Assembly: GCA_026398715.1 (NCBI GenBank)
Contig: JAPLSI010000037.1
Location: 1-5,705, forward strand
Origin: Gammaproteobacteria bacterium
Lineage (GTDB): Bacteria > Pseudomonadota > Gammaproteobacteria > Xanthomonadales > Xanthomonadaceae
Length of the DNA stretch: 5,705 bases
Direction: 5' to 3'
Positions 1-5,705 of the stretch are shown here, one piece after another (positions within the stretch are counted from its first letter, which is position 1; every line of letters starts with the position of its first letter). The notes below the pieces were generated by a model, which worked only from the letters and a program-made list of their open reading frames with translations, was not told where the DNA came from and ran no database searches. The translations under genes were made by a program, and so were the position numbers.

Positions 1-147
1 CAGCGCCAGCGTCGCCAGGGCGAAGGCCACGGCCGCCAGCAGGCCAAGCCAGGGCCGCCCCGACGCTGCGCCGCCCACGCAGGCAAACCACACCGCCTGG
101 TAGCCCAGGACGTTGGCCAGCATCGGCAATGCGGGGGCCGAGGACAT
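1..147 (-). CDS. DUF2878 family inner-membrane protein (N-terminal fragment, runs off the left edge)
   Basis: The reading frame starts at an ATG whose A is the last base of the upstream methyltransferase's TGA stop (TGATG, positions 149-145), and it stays open for 49 codons to the window edge. A GTG one codon earlier (150-148) is a possible alternative start. The visible protein begins MSSAPALPMLANVLGYQ and continues into AVWFACVGG. The N-x-x-x-Y-Q-x-x-W-F pattern and the position directly after a CFA-family gene are what I recognise as DUF2878 (PF11086), a small multi-spanning membrane protein of unknown function. Two hydrophobic stretches are visible, about residues 7-27 and 33-49, consistent with the first two membrane segments. 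There is no Shine-Dalgarno, so translation probably depends on coupling to the upstream gene. Family assignment from 49 residues is reasonable but not certain. No biochemical role is known to me; as the operon's membrane partner it may scaffold or assist the lipid-modifying enzymes, which is inference. Confidence 0.72.
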   Translation of the reverse strand, partial: MSSAPALPMLANVLGYQAVWFACVGGAASGRPWLGLLAAVAFALATLAL

Positions 148-1415
148 CACAGGCCCGGCAGGTACTGGTCGCGGCGGTTTCCGCCGCGGGCGAACAGCAA
201 CTGCACGTCGCTGATGGAGCGCTCCAGGAATCCGCCTTCGCAGTAGCAAAGGTAGAACTCCCACATCCGGATGAAACGCTCGTCATAACCCTGGCCCCGC
301 ACCTGGTCGAGGCGCGACATGAACCGAGAGCGCCAGTGGGCGAGGGTGGTGGCGTAGCTGCTGCCGAAATCCTCAAGGTTGACCAGCCGCAGCTTGCCCG
401 CGCGCGCCGCGGCATGGGCCATGGCGCTGACGCACGGAATGAAGCTGCCCGGAAATACATGGCGCTTGATGAAATCGACCGAGCGCAGCGCCTGCTGGTA
501 ACGATCGTCCTCGATGGTGATTGCCTGGACCAGCGCGATTCCTTCGGGCCGCAACAAGCTGGCGCACTTTTCGAAGTAGGTGTCGAGATACTGGTGGCCG
601 ATGGCCTCGATCATCTCGATCGAAACGAGCTTGTCGTATTCGCCGCGCAGGTCGCGATAGTCGTCCAGCAGCACGGTCACGCGATCGCCCAGGCCCGCAT
701 CCTGGACCCGCTTGCTTGCCAGCGCATATTGTTCGCGCGAGATGGTGGTGGTGGTGACCCGACAGCCGAATTTCTGCGCCGCATGCAAGGCCATGCCGCC
801 CCAGCCCGTGCCGATTTCGACCAGGTGATCGCTCGGCCGCAAGTCGAGCTTCTGGCAGATCCGGTCAAGCTTGCGCTGCGACGCCTGTTCCAGCGAGTCA
901 CCCTCGGCAAACATCGCGGACGAATACATCATGCTCGAGTCGAGGAACAGGCTGAAGAATTCATTGCCCAGGTCGTAGTGCGCGGAGATGTTGCGGCGGC
1001 TGCCCGAGCGGGTATTCCTGCGCAACGCGTGCCAGGCTTGCATTGCCAGGCCGCCGAGGCGCGCTACGCCCGTCTCGACGCCGTCCAGCAGGTCACGGTT
1101 GCGAACCAGCAAGCGCACCAGCGCCACGAGGTCGTCGCTGTCCCATGCGCCGTCCATGTAGGCCTCGCCCGCGCCGACCGAGCCGTTGCTGGCCACTTGC
1201 CGGTAGAAATCGGGATGGTGGACCCGCAGGTTAGCGCGCAGCGCTTCGGGGCCGCTGGCGTCGCCCAGCAACACGTCGCCGGCTGGGTCCTGGATGAGGA
1301 TCTGGCCGCCGCGCAACCGCGACAGGCGGGCATGCAGCTGACCGCGAAGGAAGCGGTCCACGCCACCCATCGGGTTCTGCGTGCGATCGTCCAGAGACTC
1401 AGCGGGACTGCTCAT
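147..1415 (-). CDS. Cyclopropane-fatty-acyl-phospholipid synthase family SAM-dependent methyltransferase
   Basis: A 422-residue protein of the CFA synthase family (PF02353/COG2230). The family uses S-adenosylmethionine to add a methylene or methyl group to the double bond of unsaturated acyl chains in membrane phospholipids, working at the inner face of the membrane. The N-terminal ~140 residues form the lipid-facing region typical of full-length members. The catalytic domain opens with SAHYDLGNEFF (144-154). SAM motif I is VEIGTGWGG (199-207). The acidic residue equivalent to E. coli Glu239 is E270 in IEAIG, and the equivalents of Ile268 and Tyr317 are I299 and Y354. By my hand alignment, E. 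coli Cys139 (YSCA) is Ser166 here (YSSA), and His266 is Gln297 (LVQAI). The protein is therefore a divergent paralogue rather than a canonical Cfa, and methyl transfer without ring closure is possible. The ATG start is well supported by AGGAG five bases upstream. The start overlaps the DUF1365 gene's end by 17 bases, and the stop overlaps the DUF2878 start. Confidence 0.92.
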   Translation of the reverse strand: MSSPAESLDDRTQNPMGGVDRFLRGQLHARLSRLRGGQILIQDPAGDVLLGDASGPEALRANLRVHHPDFYRQVASNGSVGAGEAYMDGAWDSDDLVALVRLLVRNRDLLDGVETGVARLGGLAMQAWHALRRNTRSGSRRNISAHYDLGNEFFSLFLDSSMMYSSAMFAEGDSLEQASQRKLDRICQKLDLRPSDHLVEIGTGWGGMALHAAQKFGCRVTTTTISREQYALASKRVQDAGLGDRVTVLLDDYRDLRGEYDKLVSIEMIEAIGHQYLDTYFEKCASLLRPEGIALVQAITIEDDRYQQALRSVDFIKRHVFPGSFIPCVSAMAHAAARAGKLRLVNLEDFGSSYATTLAHWRSRFMSRLDQVRGQGYDERFIRMWEFYLCYCEGGFLERSISDVQLLFARGGNRRDQYLPGL

Positions 1416-2196
1416 CGGGACTCCTGGTCATGTCATTCGAATCGGGGTGGGCGTGGAAGGGGATCCGCTTCAGCCACAGGCGGGCAGCTTGCCAGTAGAT
1501 CGCCGCAGCCACTTTCGCGGTGAGCAAGGGATACCGCGCGAGGCATGAAGCCAGCGTGTTTGCGTTGAAGGGGCGCCGGTGCATGACCAGCGTCACGTCG
1601 AATTCGTGACGTGTTCCTTCGCTGACGTCCATGTGCACGTGCAGGGTTTCGCCCGGCGGGGCCAGGCTCCAGTGGTAGCGTCGATCCATCGGCATGAAGG
1701 GCGACACGTGGAAGCGCTTGTCGAAGTCCCAGTGCAAGGCTCGTCCATGCTGCTGCGCAACAGAGGCGGGAAGCAGGTAGGCATGTCGTTCACCCCACGG
1801 CGTGTTGGTGATCTCGGCCAAGACCCAGTCCAGAGTCTCGCCGTCTTCCAGGAAGCCGTAGTAGAAGCTGACGGGGTTCATCAGCACGCCGAAGTAGCGG
1901 CCGTGCGTGAGCAGGCGGATAGGACCGAGGGGCCTGAGCCCGGTCTGCGCGTAGACATGGTCCCGCACCGCAGTATCGAGCGGCACTGCCGGATCGCCAA
2001 AGTAATCCGACCGGCGAACCTGGGCCACGTTGCGACGATTCAGGGACCACAACCAGCGTTTTTCGAACAACCGCGGCAGTTCTTCCAGGTCCATGTAGAG
2101 CTGGAACATGCGGTAGCGGAACGAATGCTGCCGCGGCGCGGATCGCCGATGGCGCACCCATCCTTCGTAGATGAAGCTCGCTTGCGCGGCGGTCAC
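1399..2196 (-). CDS. DUF1365 domain-containing protein
   Basis: A 265-residue protein covering the whole DUF1365 family (PF07103/COG3496), whose reaction is not known. Family hallmarks in order: an N-terminal YEGWVRHRR (10-18), then FRYRMF (26-31), MNPVSFYYGF (106-115), EITNTPWGERH (128-138), KRFHVSPFMPMD (160-171), and a C-terminal amphipathic/hydrophobic stretch around 227-251 ending in PFHAHP. The reading frame stays open far upstream of position 2196, but the homologous N-terminus begins just before YEGWVRHRR. I therefore place the start at GTG 2196-2194, which overlaps the TGA of the FAD-protein gene as GTGA. No Shine-Dalgarno is visible there, which fits coupling to the upstream gene. 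DUF1365 genes recur between a COG2907 FAD protein and a CFA-like methyltransferase, as here, so a role in the same lipid modification is a fair inference. No signal peptide or clear transmembrane helix is visible; membrane association through the C-terminal stretch is possible. Confidence 0.9.
   Translation of the reverse strand: MTAAQASFIYEGWVRHRRSAPRQHSFRYRMFQLYMDLEELPRLFEKRWLWSLNRRNVAQVRRSDYFGDPAVPLDTAVRDHVYAQTGLRPLGPIRLLTHGRYFGVLMNPVSFYYGFLEDGETLDWVLAEITNTPWGERHAYLLPASVAQQHGRALHWDFDKRFHVSPFMPMDRRYHWSLAPPGETLHVHMDVSEGTRHEFDVTLVMHRRPFNANTLASCLARYPLLTAKVAAAIYWQAARLWLKRIPFHAHPDSNDMTRSPDEQSR
1421..1425 (-). promoter_or_regulatory. Shine-Dalgarno site AGGAG for the CFA-family methyltransferase
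   Basis: Read on the minus strand, AGGAG is followed by five bases (TCCCG) and then ATG at 1415-1413. It is the only strong ribosome binding site I can see at any start in this window. It lies inside the 3' end of the DUF1365 gene and fixes the methyltransferase start, giving a 17-base overlap. It may let the methyltransferase be translated at a higher or more independent rate than its coupled neighbours. Confidence 0.75.
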
Positions 2197-3434
2197 CAGG
2201 ACGCACCCAGGGCGCGCGCCACGTCGACGCCGCTGCGCAGGCCGTCCTCGTGGAATCCGAAGCCCCAGTAGGCGCCGGCAAACCAGGTGCGGCGAACCCC
2301 ATTGATGTCCGCGCGCCTGCCCTGCGCGCCAACGCTGGCATGGTCGTAGACGGGATGCCGGTAGTTCATGCGCGCCAGTATCCTGCCCGGATCGATGTCC
2401 TGGGTCCGGTTGAGGCTGACGATGAAGGGGTCGGGCGACTCGATCGACTGCAGCAGGTTCATGCAATAGCTGACCGTGCACTGCGCCCCCGGCGCTGCAG
2501 GAACATAGGCATTCCAGGCGGCCCACGCGGCGCGCCGTCGCGGCAACACGCGGGCATCGGTATGGAGCACCGTGTCGTTGTCCTGGAAACGCATTGCGCC
2601 CAGTACCGAGGCTTCGTCCGTGCTGGGGTCCGACAGCAAGCCCAGGGCATCGTCTGCGTGGCAGGCGAGCACGACCTGGTCGAAGGTCTCTTCGCCATCA
2701 GGCGTCGACAGAACCACGGCATCGGCGTCGCGACGGATCGATCGCACGGCCGAGCCCAGTCGGACCGTTGCCTGCCAATTCGATTCCAGTGCGCCGATGT
2801 AGGTGGACGAGCCGCCGCTGACGACGCGCCAGCCCGGCCGCCCTTCGACCTGCAGCATGCGATGGTTGGCCATGAAACGAACCAGGTATTTTGCCGGGAA
2901 GTCCAGTATTCGCCCGGAGGGCGAGGACCACAATGCACAGGCCATCGGCACCAGGTGGTCGTGCACGAACAGCTGCGAATAACCGTTCGACGACAGGTAG
3001 TCGCCCAGCGTCGGTCCATCCCCAGCCTCGTCCAGCAAGGCAGGGCACTCGCGGTAGAAGCGCAGGATCTCGCCGACCATGCGCAGGAAGGAAGGCGACA
3101 GCAGGTTGCGTCGCTGGCAGAACATCGCATTGAGATTGGTGGCGTTGTATTCCAGGCCGCTGGCGCCGTCGTGCACCGAGAACCCCATGGTCGTCGGCTG
3201 GGAAGGTACGCCCAGTTCGTCGAACATCCGGGTCAGCAGCGGATAGTTTTCCGGATTGAACACGATGAAGCCGGTGTCTATCGAATACTCGCGACCCTGC
3301 TGGATCACGCGATGCGTGTGCGTGTGGCCGCCGAGTCGATCCTGGCCCTCGAACAGAACGACTTCGTGGTGGCGTGACAAGAGACAGGCCGCACCCAGGC
3401 CTGCGATTCCGCTGCCCACGATCGCAATCTTCAT
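2193..3434 (-). CDS. FAD/NAD(P)-binding amine-oxidase-like protein (COG2907 type)
   Basis: A 413-residue flavoprotein with a dinucleotide-binding Rossmann motif at the extreme N-terminus: MKIAIVGSGIAGLGAA, with glycines at 7, 9 and 12. Glu29 (LFEGQDRLGGHT) sits at the ribose-binding end of the second strand, and R33-L34-G35-G36 forms the adjoining R-x-G-G motif of amine-oxidase/phytoene-desaturase-like enzymes. The C-terminus carries the second FAD contact, WFAGAYWGFGFHEDGL (384-399), a signature of the COG2907 'predicted NAD/FAD-binding protein' group. The substrate is unknown. I chose ATG 3434-3432 because the Rossmann strand starts there; the 38 codons open upstream lie inside the desaturase gene and show no homologous character. 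The ATG overlaps the desaturase's TGA as ATGA. Its position in a lipid-modifying operon suggests oxidation or isomerisation of a modified acyl chain, possibly with the DUF1365 protein; this is inference. There is no signal peptide, so a cytoplasmic or peripheral membrane location is likely. Confidence 0.92.
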   Translation of the reverse strand: MKIAIVGSGIAGLGAACLLSRHHEVVLFEGQDRLGGHTHTHRVIQQGREYSIDTGFIVFNPENYPLLTRMFDELGVPSQPTTMGFSVHDGASGLEYNATNLNAMFCQRRNLLSPSFLRMVGEILRFYRECPALLDEAGDGPTLGDYLSSNGYSQLFVHDHLVPMACALWSSPSGRILDFPAKYLVRFMANHRMLQVEGRPGWRVVSGGSSTYIGALESNWQATVRLGSAVRSIRRDADAVVLSTPDGEETFDQVVLACHADDALGLLSDPSTDEASVLGAMRFQDNDTVLHTDARVLPRRRAAWAAWNAYVPAAPGAQCTVSYCMNLLQSIESPDPFIVSLNRTQDIDPGRILARMNYRHPVYDHASVGAQGRRADINGVRRTWFAGAYWGFGFHEDGLRSGVDVARALGASW

Positions 3435-4387
3435 TGTCGTTGCAGGCGCGACTCGCGCATCGAGGCCGGCATCGACTTCAGGTCCCAGACCAGGCCGGCC
3501 CAGGACATGGCCTTGAGCACGTAGTACGTCAGGTCGTATTCCCACCACTTGAAGCCCTGTCGTGCCGAGCCCGGGAAGTGGTGGTGGTTGTTGTGCCAGC
3601 CCTCACCGAAGGTGAGCAGGGCCAGCAACCAGTTGTTGCGGCTGTCGTCATTGGTAGCGTAGCGACGACTTCCCCAGCGATGGGCCAGCGAGTTGATCGT
3701 GACGGTGACATGGAACAGCACGATGGTGGATATGAAGAAGCCCCACACGAGCATTTGCCCGCCGCTGGTGCCAAGCCCGGGGAAGCGCGAATCGAGCCAC
3801 GCGCCGAACCCGTAGAGTCCCGCGGCAAGCACCACGGGAACCAGGATGTCGAACCGGTCCAGCAATCGTAGTTCCGGGAATTTGGACAGGTCCTTGATCG
3901 CGTCGTGGTCGGTGCCGAAGCTGCGCTCGGTCATGAACCAGCCCATGTGGCTGCGCCAGAAACCGTGCCTGGGCGAGTGGATGTCGAGGTCGGTGTCGGC
4001 ATGGCGGTGATGATGGCGGTGGTGCGCAGCCCACCACAGCGGTCCACGCTGGACGCTCGCTGCGCCCAGCACCGCGAAGCCGAACTGCATCGCGCGCGTC
4101 GTGCGGAACGCCTTGTGCGAGAAATAGCGATGATAGAAACCCGTGATGGCGAACATGCGCAGCGCATACAACGCAGCCGCAACGGCTACGGCCACCCACG
4201 ATACGCCCACCCAGATCACGCCCAGGCAGGCAAGGTGCAGGCCAACGAAAGGCAGCACGCGCAGCCAGTCGATTCGATCGGGCGAGGATTCGCCAACGGC
4301 TGCCGCGGACGTGTCGAACCATCGCAGGAATGCCGCCACCGGGCGGAAAGTGCGGGTGGAACGTGAATGAACGGGTTGGTTTTGCAT
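3431..4387 (-). CDS. Membrane fatty-acid desaturase (stearoyl-CoA delta-9 desaturase-like)
   Basis: A 318-residue integral membrane di-iron desaturase (PF00487, acyl-CoA desaturase group), which inserts a double bond into a saturated acyl chain using O2 and an electron donor. Counting from ATG 4387, the histidine boxes are HRYFSH (86-91), HHRHHH (122-127) and HNNHHHFP (265-272). The extra ligand motif NSLAHRWG (232-239), typical of stearoyl-CoA desaturases, is also present. Hydrophobic spans lie about 43-82, 101-112, 180-197 and 213-231, in the usual two-hairpin arrangement. There is no fused cytochrome b5 domain, as is normal for bacterial members. The frame also allows TTG at 4396-4394, but the protein gains nothing from the three extra residues and neither site has a Shine-Dalgarno, so I prefer ATG. 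This is the first gene of the five-gene operon, and its stop overlaps the FAD-protein start by four bases. Regiospecificity and whether it acts on acyl-CoA or phospholipid cannot be told from sequence. Confidence 0.93.
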   Translation of the reverse strand: MQNQPVHSRSTRTFRPVAAFLRWFDTSAAAVGESSPDRIDWLRVLPFVGLHLACLGVIWVGVSWVAVAVAAALYALRMFAITGFYHRYFSHKAFRTTRAMQFGFAVLGAASVQRGPLWWAAHHRHHHRHADTDLDIHSPRHGFWRSHMGWFMTERSFGTDHDAIKDLSKFPELRLLDRFDILVPVVLAAGLYGFGAWLDSRFPGLGTSGGQMLVWGFFISTIVLFHVTVTINSLAHRWGSRRYATNDDSRNNWLLALLTFGEGWHNNHHHFPGSARQGFKWWEYDLTYYVLKAMSWAGLVWDLKSMPASMRESRLQRQ

Positions 4388-4486
4388 GGGCGTCAATGGT
4401 CGGGCGGAAACGGTGATGGGAGGGTGAACCGGGCTGCCTGGACCTGAACGCTGGCCTTAATCCTTACGCTGCGCGATGCTTGGCAG
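4388..4486. promoter_or_regulatory. Divergent intergenic region between the lipid operon and the pseudouridine synthase
   Basis: These 99 bases are the only true spacer in the window and separate two divergently read genes, so both promoters should lie here or run into the coding ends. The one AT-richer patch is at 4456-4466 (CTTAATCCTTA on the plus strand). On the minus strand it contains GTAAGGATTAAGG, which could serve as a -10 region about 65-75 bases before the desaturase start; no good -35 sits at the right distance. The plus strand has no convincing -35/-10 pair and no Shine-Dalgarno before ATG 4487. I see no clear operator palindrome. The region's role is certain only by position; no box is assigned with confidence. 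Confidence 0.4.
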
Positions 4487-5266
4487 ATGCACTCCAAACC
4501 CTTTCCCCATGCCAGTCAACTGCCTCCCCGGCATGGAGTTGCGCGGGTAATTTCCAAGCTTGGAATCGGCTCGCGATCGCAAGCGGCCGCCTGGGTGGCC
4601 GAGGGTCGTGTGCGAGTCAACGGCCGGCTGGTCACCGATGCGGAATTTCCAGTGCGCCAGGGGGTCGACCGGATCGAGGTGGAAGGCAGGCATGCCGCGC
4701 GCGCCGAACGGGTCGTGCTGATGCTCAACAAGCCGCGTGGGCTGGTCACGACGCGCGAGGACGAAAAGGGGCGGGACACAGTCTATTCGTGCCTGGAAGG
4801 CGCCGACTTCGGGTGGCTGGCTCCGGTCGGTCGGCTCGACAAGGCCAGCGAAGGCCTGTTGTTGTTTACCAACGACCCGGAGTGGGCTGCGACGATTACC
4901 TCGCCGGATTCCGGACCAGAGAAGATCTACCACGTGCAGGTTGATCGAATCCCGGATGCCGTCCTGCTCGCCGACCTGGTGAATGGCGTCGAGGCCGACG
5001 GCCAGTGGCTGGCGGCCGGTTCTGCAACGTTGTTGCGGCAGGGCGAGCGCAACGCCTGGCTGGAAATCGTGCTCGACGAGGGCAGGAACCGGCAGATCCG
5101 GCGCCTTCTGCAAGCCTTCGACGTGCGGGTGCTGCGGCTGCTGCGCATCGGCATCGGGCCGCTGCGCCTGGGCAGCCTGGCCAAGGGCGCATGGCGCGAA
5201 CTGGGCACCGACGAAATCGAGTCCCTGCTCGTTCCCGGGGCGAACGCGGAGTCGGCTAGCGCTTGA
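4487..5266 (+). CDS. rRNA pseudouridine synthase, RsuA/RluB/RluE/RluF family
   Basis: A 259-residue protein with an S4 RNA-binding domain (about 17-64: [20 protein letters not shown], then GRVRVNG) followed by the pseudouridine synthase catalytic domain. It isomerises specific uridines in ribosomal RNA. Motifs in order: NKPRG (81-85), the catalytic loop [11 protein letters not shown] (115-125) with the nucleophile D118, the conserved tyrosine Y148 in KIYHV, and [11 protein letters not shown] (198-208), followed by GEWREL-like AWREL (235-239). Length and domain order match the RsuA family rather than RluA. The motifs do not decide between RsuA, RluB, RluE and RluF, so no symbol is given and the modified base is unknown. 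ATG 4487 is the only credible start: the frame is open back to a stop at 4445-4447 without another ATG, GTG or TTG. About 16 residues precede the S4 fold. It is divergent from the lipid operon and convergent with kbl, so it is probably monocistronic. Confidence 0.93.
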   Translation: MHSKPFPHASQLPPRHGVARVISKLGIGSRSQAAAWVAEGRVRVNGRLVTDAEFPVRQGVDRIEVEGRHAARAERVVLMLNKPRGLVTTREDEKGRDTVYSCLEGADFGWLAPVGRLDKASEGLLLFTNDPEWAATITSPDSGPEKIYHVQVDRIPDAVLLADLVNGVEADGQWLAAGSATLLRQGERNAWLEIVLDEGRNRQIRRLLQAFDVRVLRLLRIGIGPLRLGSLAKGAWRELGTDEIESLLVPGANAESASA

Positions 5267-5705
5267 TCACGCCCAAGCGGGTACCCACCTTCGTGAAGGC
5301 CGCGATGGCGCGGTCGAGGTGCTCGCGCGAGTGCGCCGCACTGACCTGGGTGCGGATGCGCGCCTGTCCCTTGGGCACGACCGGGAAGAAGAAGCCGATC
5401 GCATAGATGCCTTCCTCCAGCAGGCCCGCTGCAAACGATTGTGCAAGTTCCGCGTCGTACAGCATCACCGGAACGATCGGATGCACACCCGGCTTCAGGT
5501 CGAAGCCCGCTTCAGCCATGCGGGTGCGGAAATACACGGTGTTTTCTGCAAGCTTCAGGCGCAGGTCCACGGCGTCCTCGAGCATGTCCAGCACCTTGAT
5601 GCCGGCCGCGACCACGTGCGGAGGCAGCGAATTCGAGAAAAGATAAGGGCGCGAACGCTGCCGCAGCATTTCGATCACTTCCTTCGGCCCAGCGGTGAAG
5701 CCGCC
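5256..5705 (-). CDS. kbl: Glycine C-acetyltransferase (2-amino-3-ketobutyrate CoA ligase), C-terminal part
   Basis: The last 149 residues of Kbl; the N-terminal part lies beyond the right edge. Kbl is a cytoplasmic PLP enzyme of the alpha-oxoamine synthase family that cleaves 2-amino-3-ketobutyrate with CoA to glycine and acetyl-CoA, the second step of threonine degradation after threonine dehydrogenase. The fragment opens with [18 protein letters not shown] and continues [11 protein letters not shown], very close to E. coli Kbl. The near-C-terminal block [17 protein letters not shown] contains the arginine (fragment residue 118) equivalent to E. coli Arg368, the substrate carboxylate contact. 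The PLP-binding lysine should lie roughly ten residues upstream of the fragment, just outside the window. The C-terminus (LGVIKR, stop TAG) has the expected family length. The gene converges on the pseudouridine synthase with an 11-base overlap. The usual partner tdh is not downstream of kbl here, so it is either upstream, outside the window, or elsewhere. Confidence 0.96.
   Translation of the reverse strand, partial: GGFTAGPKEVIEMLRQRSRPYLFSNSLPPHVVAAGIKVLDMLEDAVDLRLKLAENTVYFRTRMAEAGFDLKPGVHPIVPVMLYDAELAQSFAAGLLEEGIYAIGFFFPVVPKGQARIRTQVSAAHSREHLDRAIAAFTKVGTRLGVIKR

Noticed and set aside
129..1523. A 464-codon open frame on the plus strand, antisense to the CFA-like methyltransferase
   Set aside because: The minus strand carries an unmistakable CFA-family protein. 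The antisense translation is rich in Ala, Arg, Val and Gln and has no recognisable domain. Long antisense frames are expected in GC-rich genes where stops are rare.
2197..2526. An N-terminal extension of 110 codons on the DUF1365 gene
   Set aside because: The extension lies wholly inside the FAD-protein gene in another frame, is Arg/Pro/Cys-rich and lacks DUF1365 character. The family N-terminus begins at the GTG that overlaps the FAD gene's stop.
2250..3377. A 375-codon plus-strand frame opposite the FAD protein
   Set aside because: It has the same low-complexity, Arg/Ala-rich composition, and the opposite strand encodes a flavoprotein with clear Rossmann and C-terminal FAD motifs. It is a shadow frame.
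3435..3548. A 38-codon N-terminal extension of the FAD protein
   Set aside because: It would place 38 residues before a Rossmann strand that normally begins at residue 2-3, and it lies within the desaturase gene. The ATGA overlap gives a better start.
4000..4030. A run of repeated CAT/GTG/GCGGTGATG-like triplets, considered as a short repeat
   Set aside because: It encodes the histidine-rich di-iron ligand box (HHRHHHRH) of the desaturase on the minus strand, so the repetition is explained by the protein.
4391..4396. TTGACG on the minus strand just before the desaturase ATG, resembling a sigma-70 -35 box
   Set aside because: A -10 at the proper distance would fall inside the desaturase coding region, so it could not drive the full gene. 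The match is probably chance.
4457..5113. A 218-codon minus-strand frame opposite the pseudouridine synthase
   Set aside because: The plus-strand frame has all pseudouridine synthase motifs, and the antisense translation has no recognisable features.
5230..5246. An inverted repeat CGTTC-N7-GAACG near the end of the pseudouridine synthase gene, considered as a terminator
   Set aside because: The stem is only five base pairs, lies within coding sequence and is not followed by a T-run on either strand.

Overview
This is a GC-rich, densely coding stretch of bacterial chromosome with seven genes and almost no spacer DNA. The protein families and their order suggest a gammaproteobacterium, most likely of the Xanthomonadales/Lysobacterales type. 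That placement rests on gene content and GC richness, not on a marker gene. I see no mobile element, CRISPR array, tRNA, rRNA or long repeat.

Positions 1-4387, minus strand: a five-gene polycistron, read right to left. The order is a membrane fatty-acyl desaturase (4387-3431), a FAD/NAD(P)-binding amine-oxidase-like protein of the COG2907 type (3434-2193), a DUF1365 protein (2196-1399), a cyclopropane-fatty-acid-synthase-family SAM methyltransferase (1415-147) and the N-terminus of a DUF2878 membrane protein (147 to the left edge). Every junction overlaps (ATGA, GTGA, a 17-base overlap with its own Shine-Dalgarno, and TGATG), so the five products are probably made together by translational coupling. 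The FAD protein/DUF1365/CFA-like/DUF2878 set is a recurring proteobacterial cluster. In several lineages it is associated with ECF sigma/ChrR-type or light-responsive control and oxidative stress. Here a desaturase heads it. The simplest reading is a membrane-lipid modification pathway: the desaturase makes a double bond, the CFA-like enzyme transfers a methyl or methylene group to it, and the FAD and DUF1365 proteins carry out or assist a later step. The final product cannot be read from sequence.

Positions 4388-4486: a 99-base divergent intergenic region that must hold or overlap the promoters for the operon and for the next gene.

Positions 4487-5266, plus strand: an RsuA/RluB/RluE/RluF-family rRNA pseudouridine synthase with an S4 domain.

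Positions 5256 to the right edge, minus strand: the C-terminal 149 residues of glycine C-acetyltransferase (Kbl, threonine degradation). It converges on the pseudouridine synthase, and the two coding ends overlap by 11 bases with no visible terminator.

The most interesting content is the lipid-modification operon, which contains two families of unknown biochemical function and a CFA-like enzyme with two changed active-site positions. The remaining two genes are ordinary housekeeping genes.
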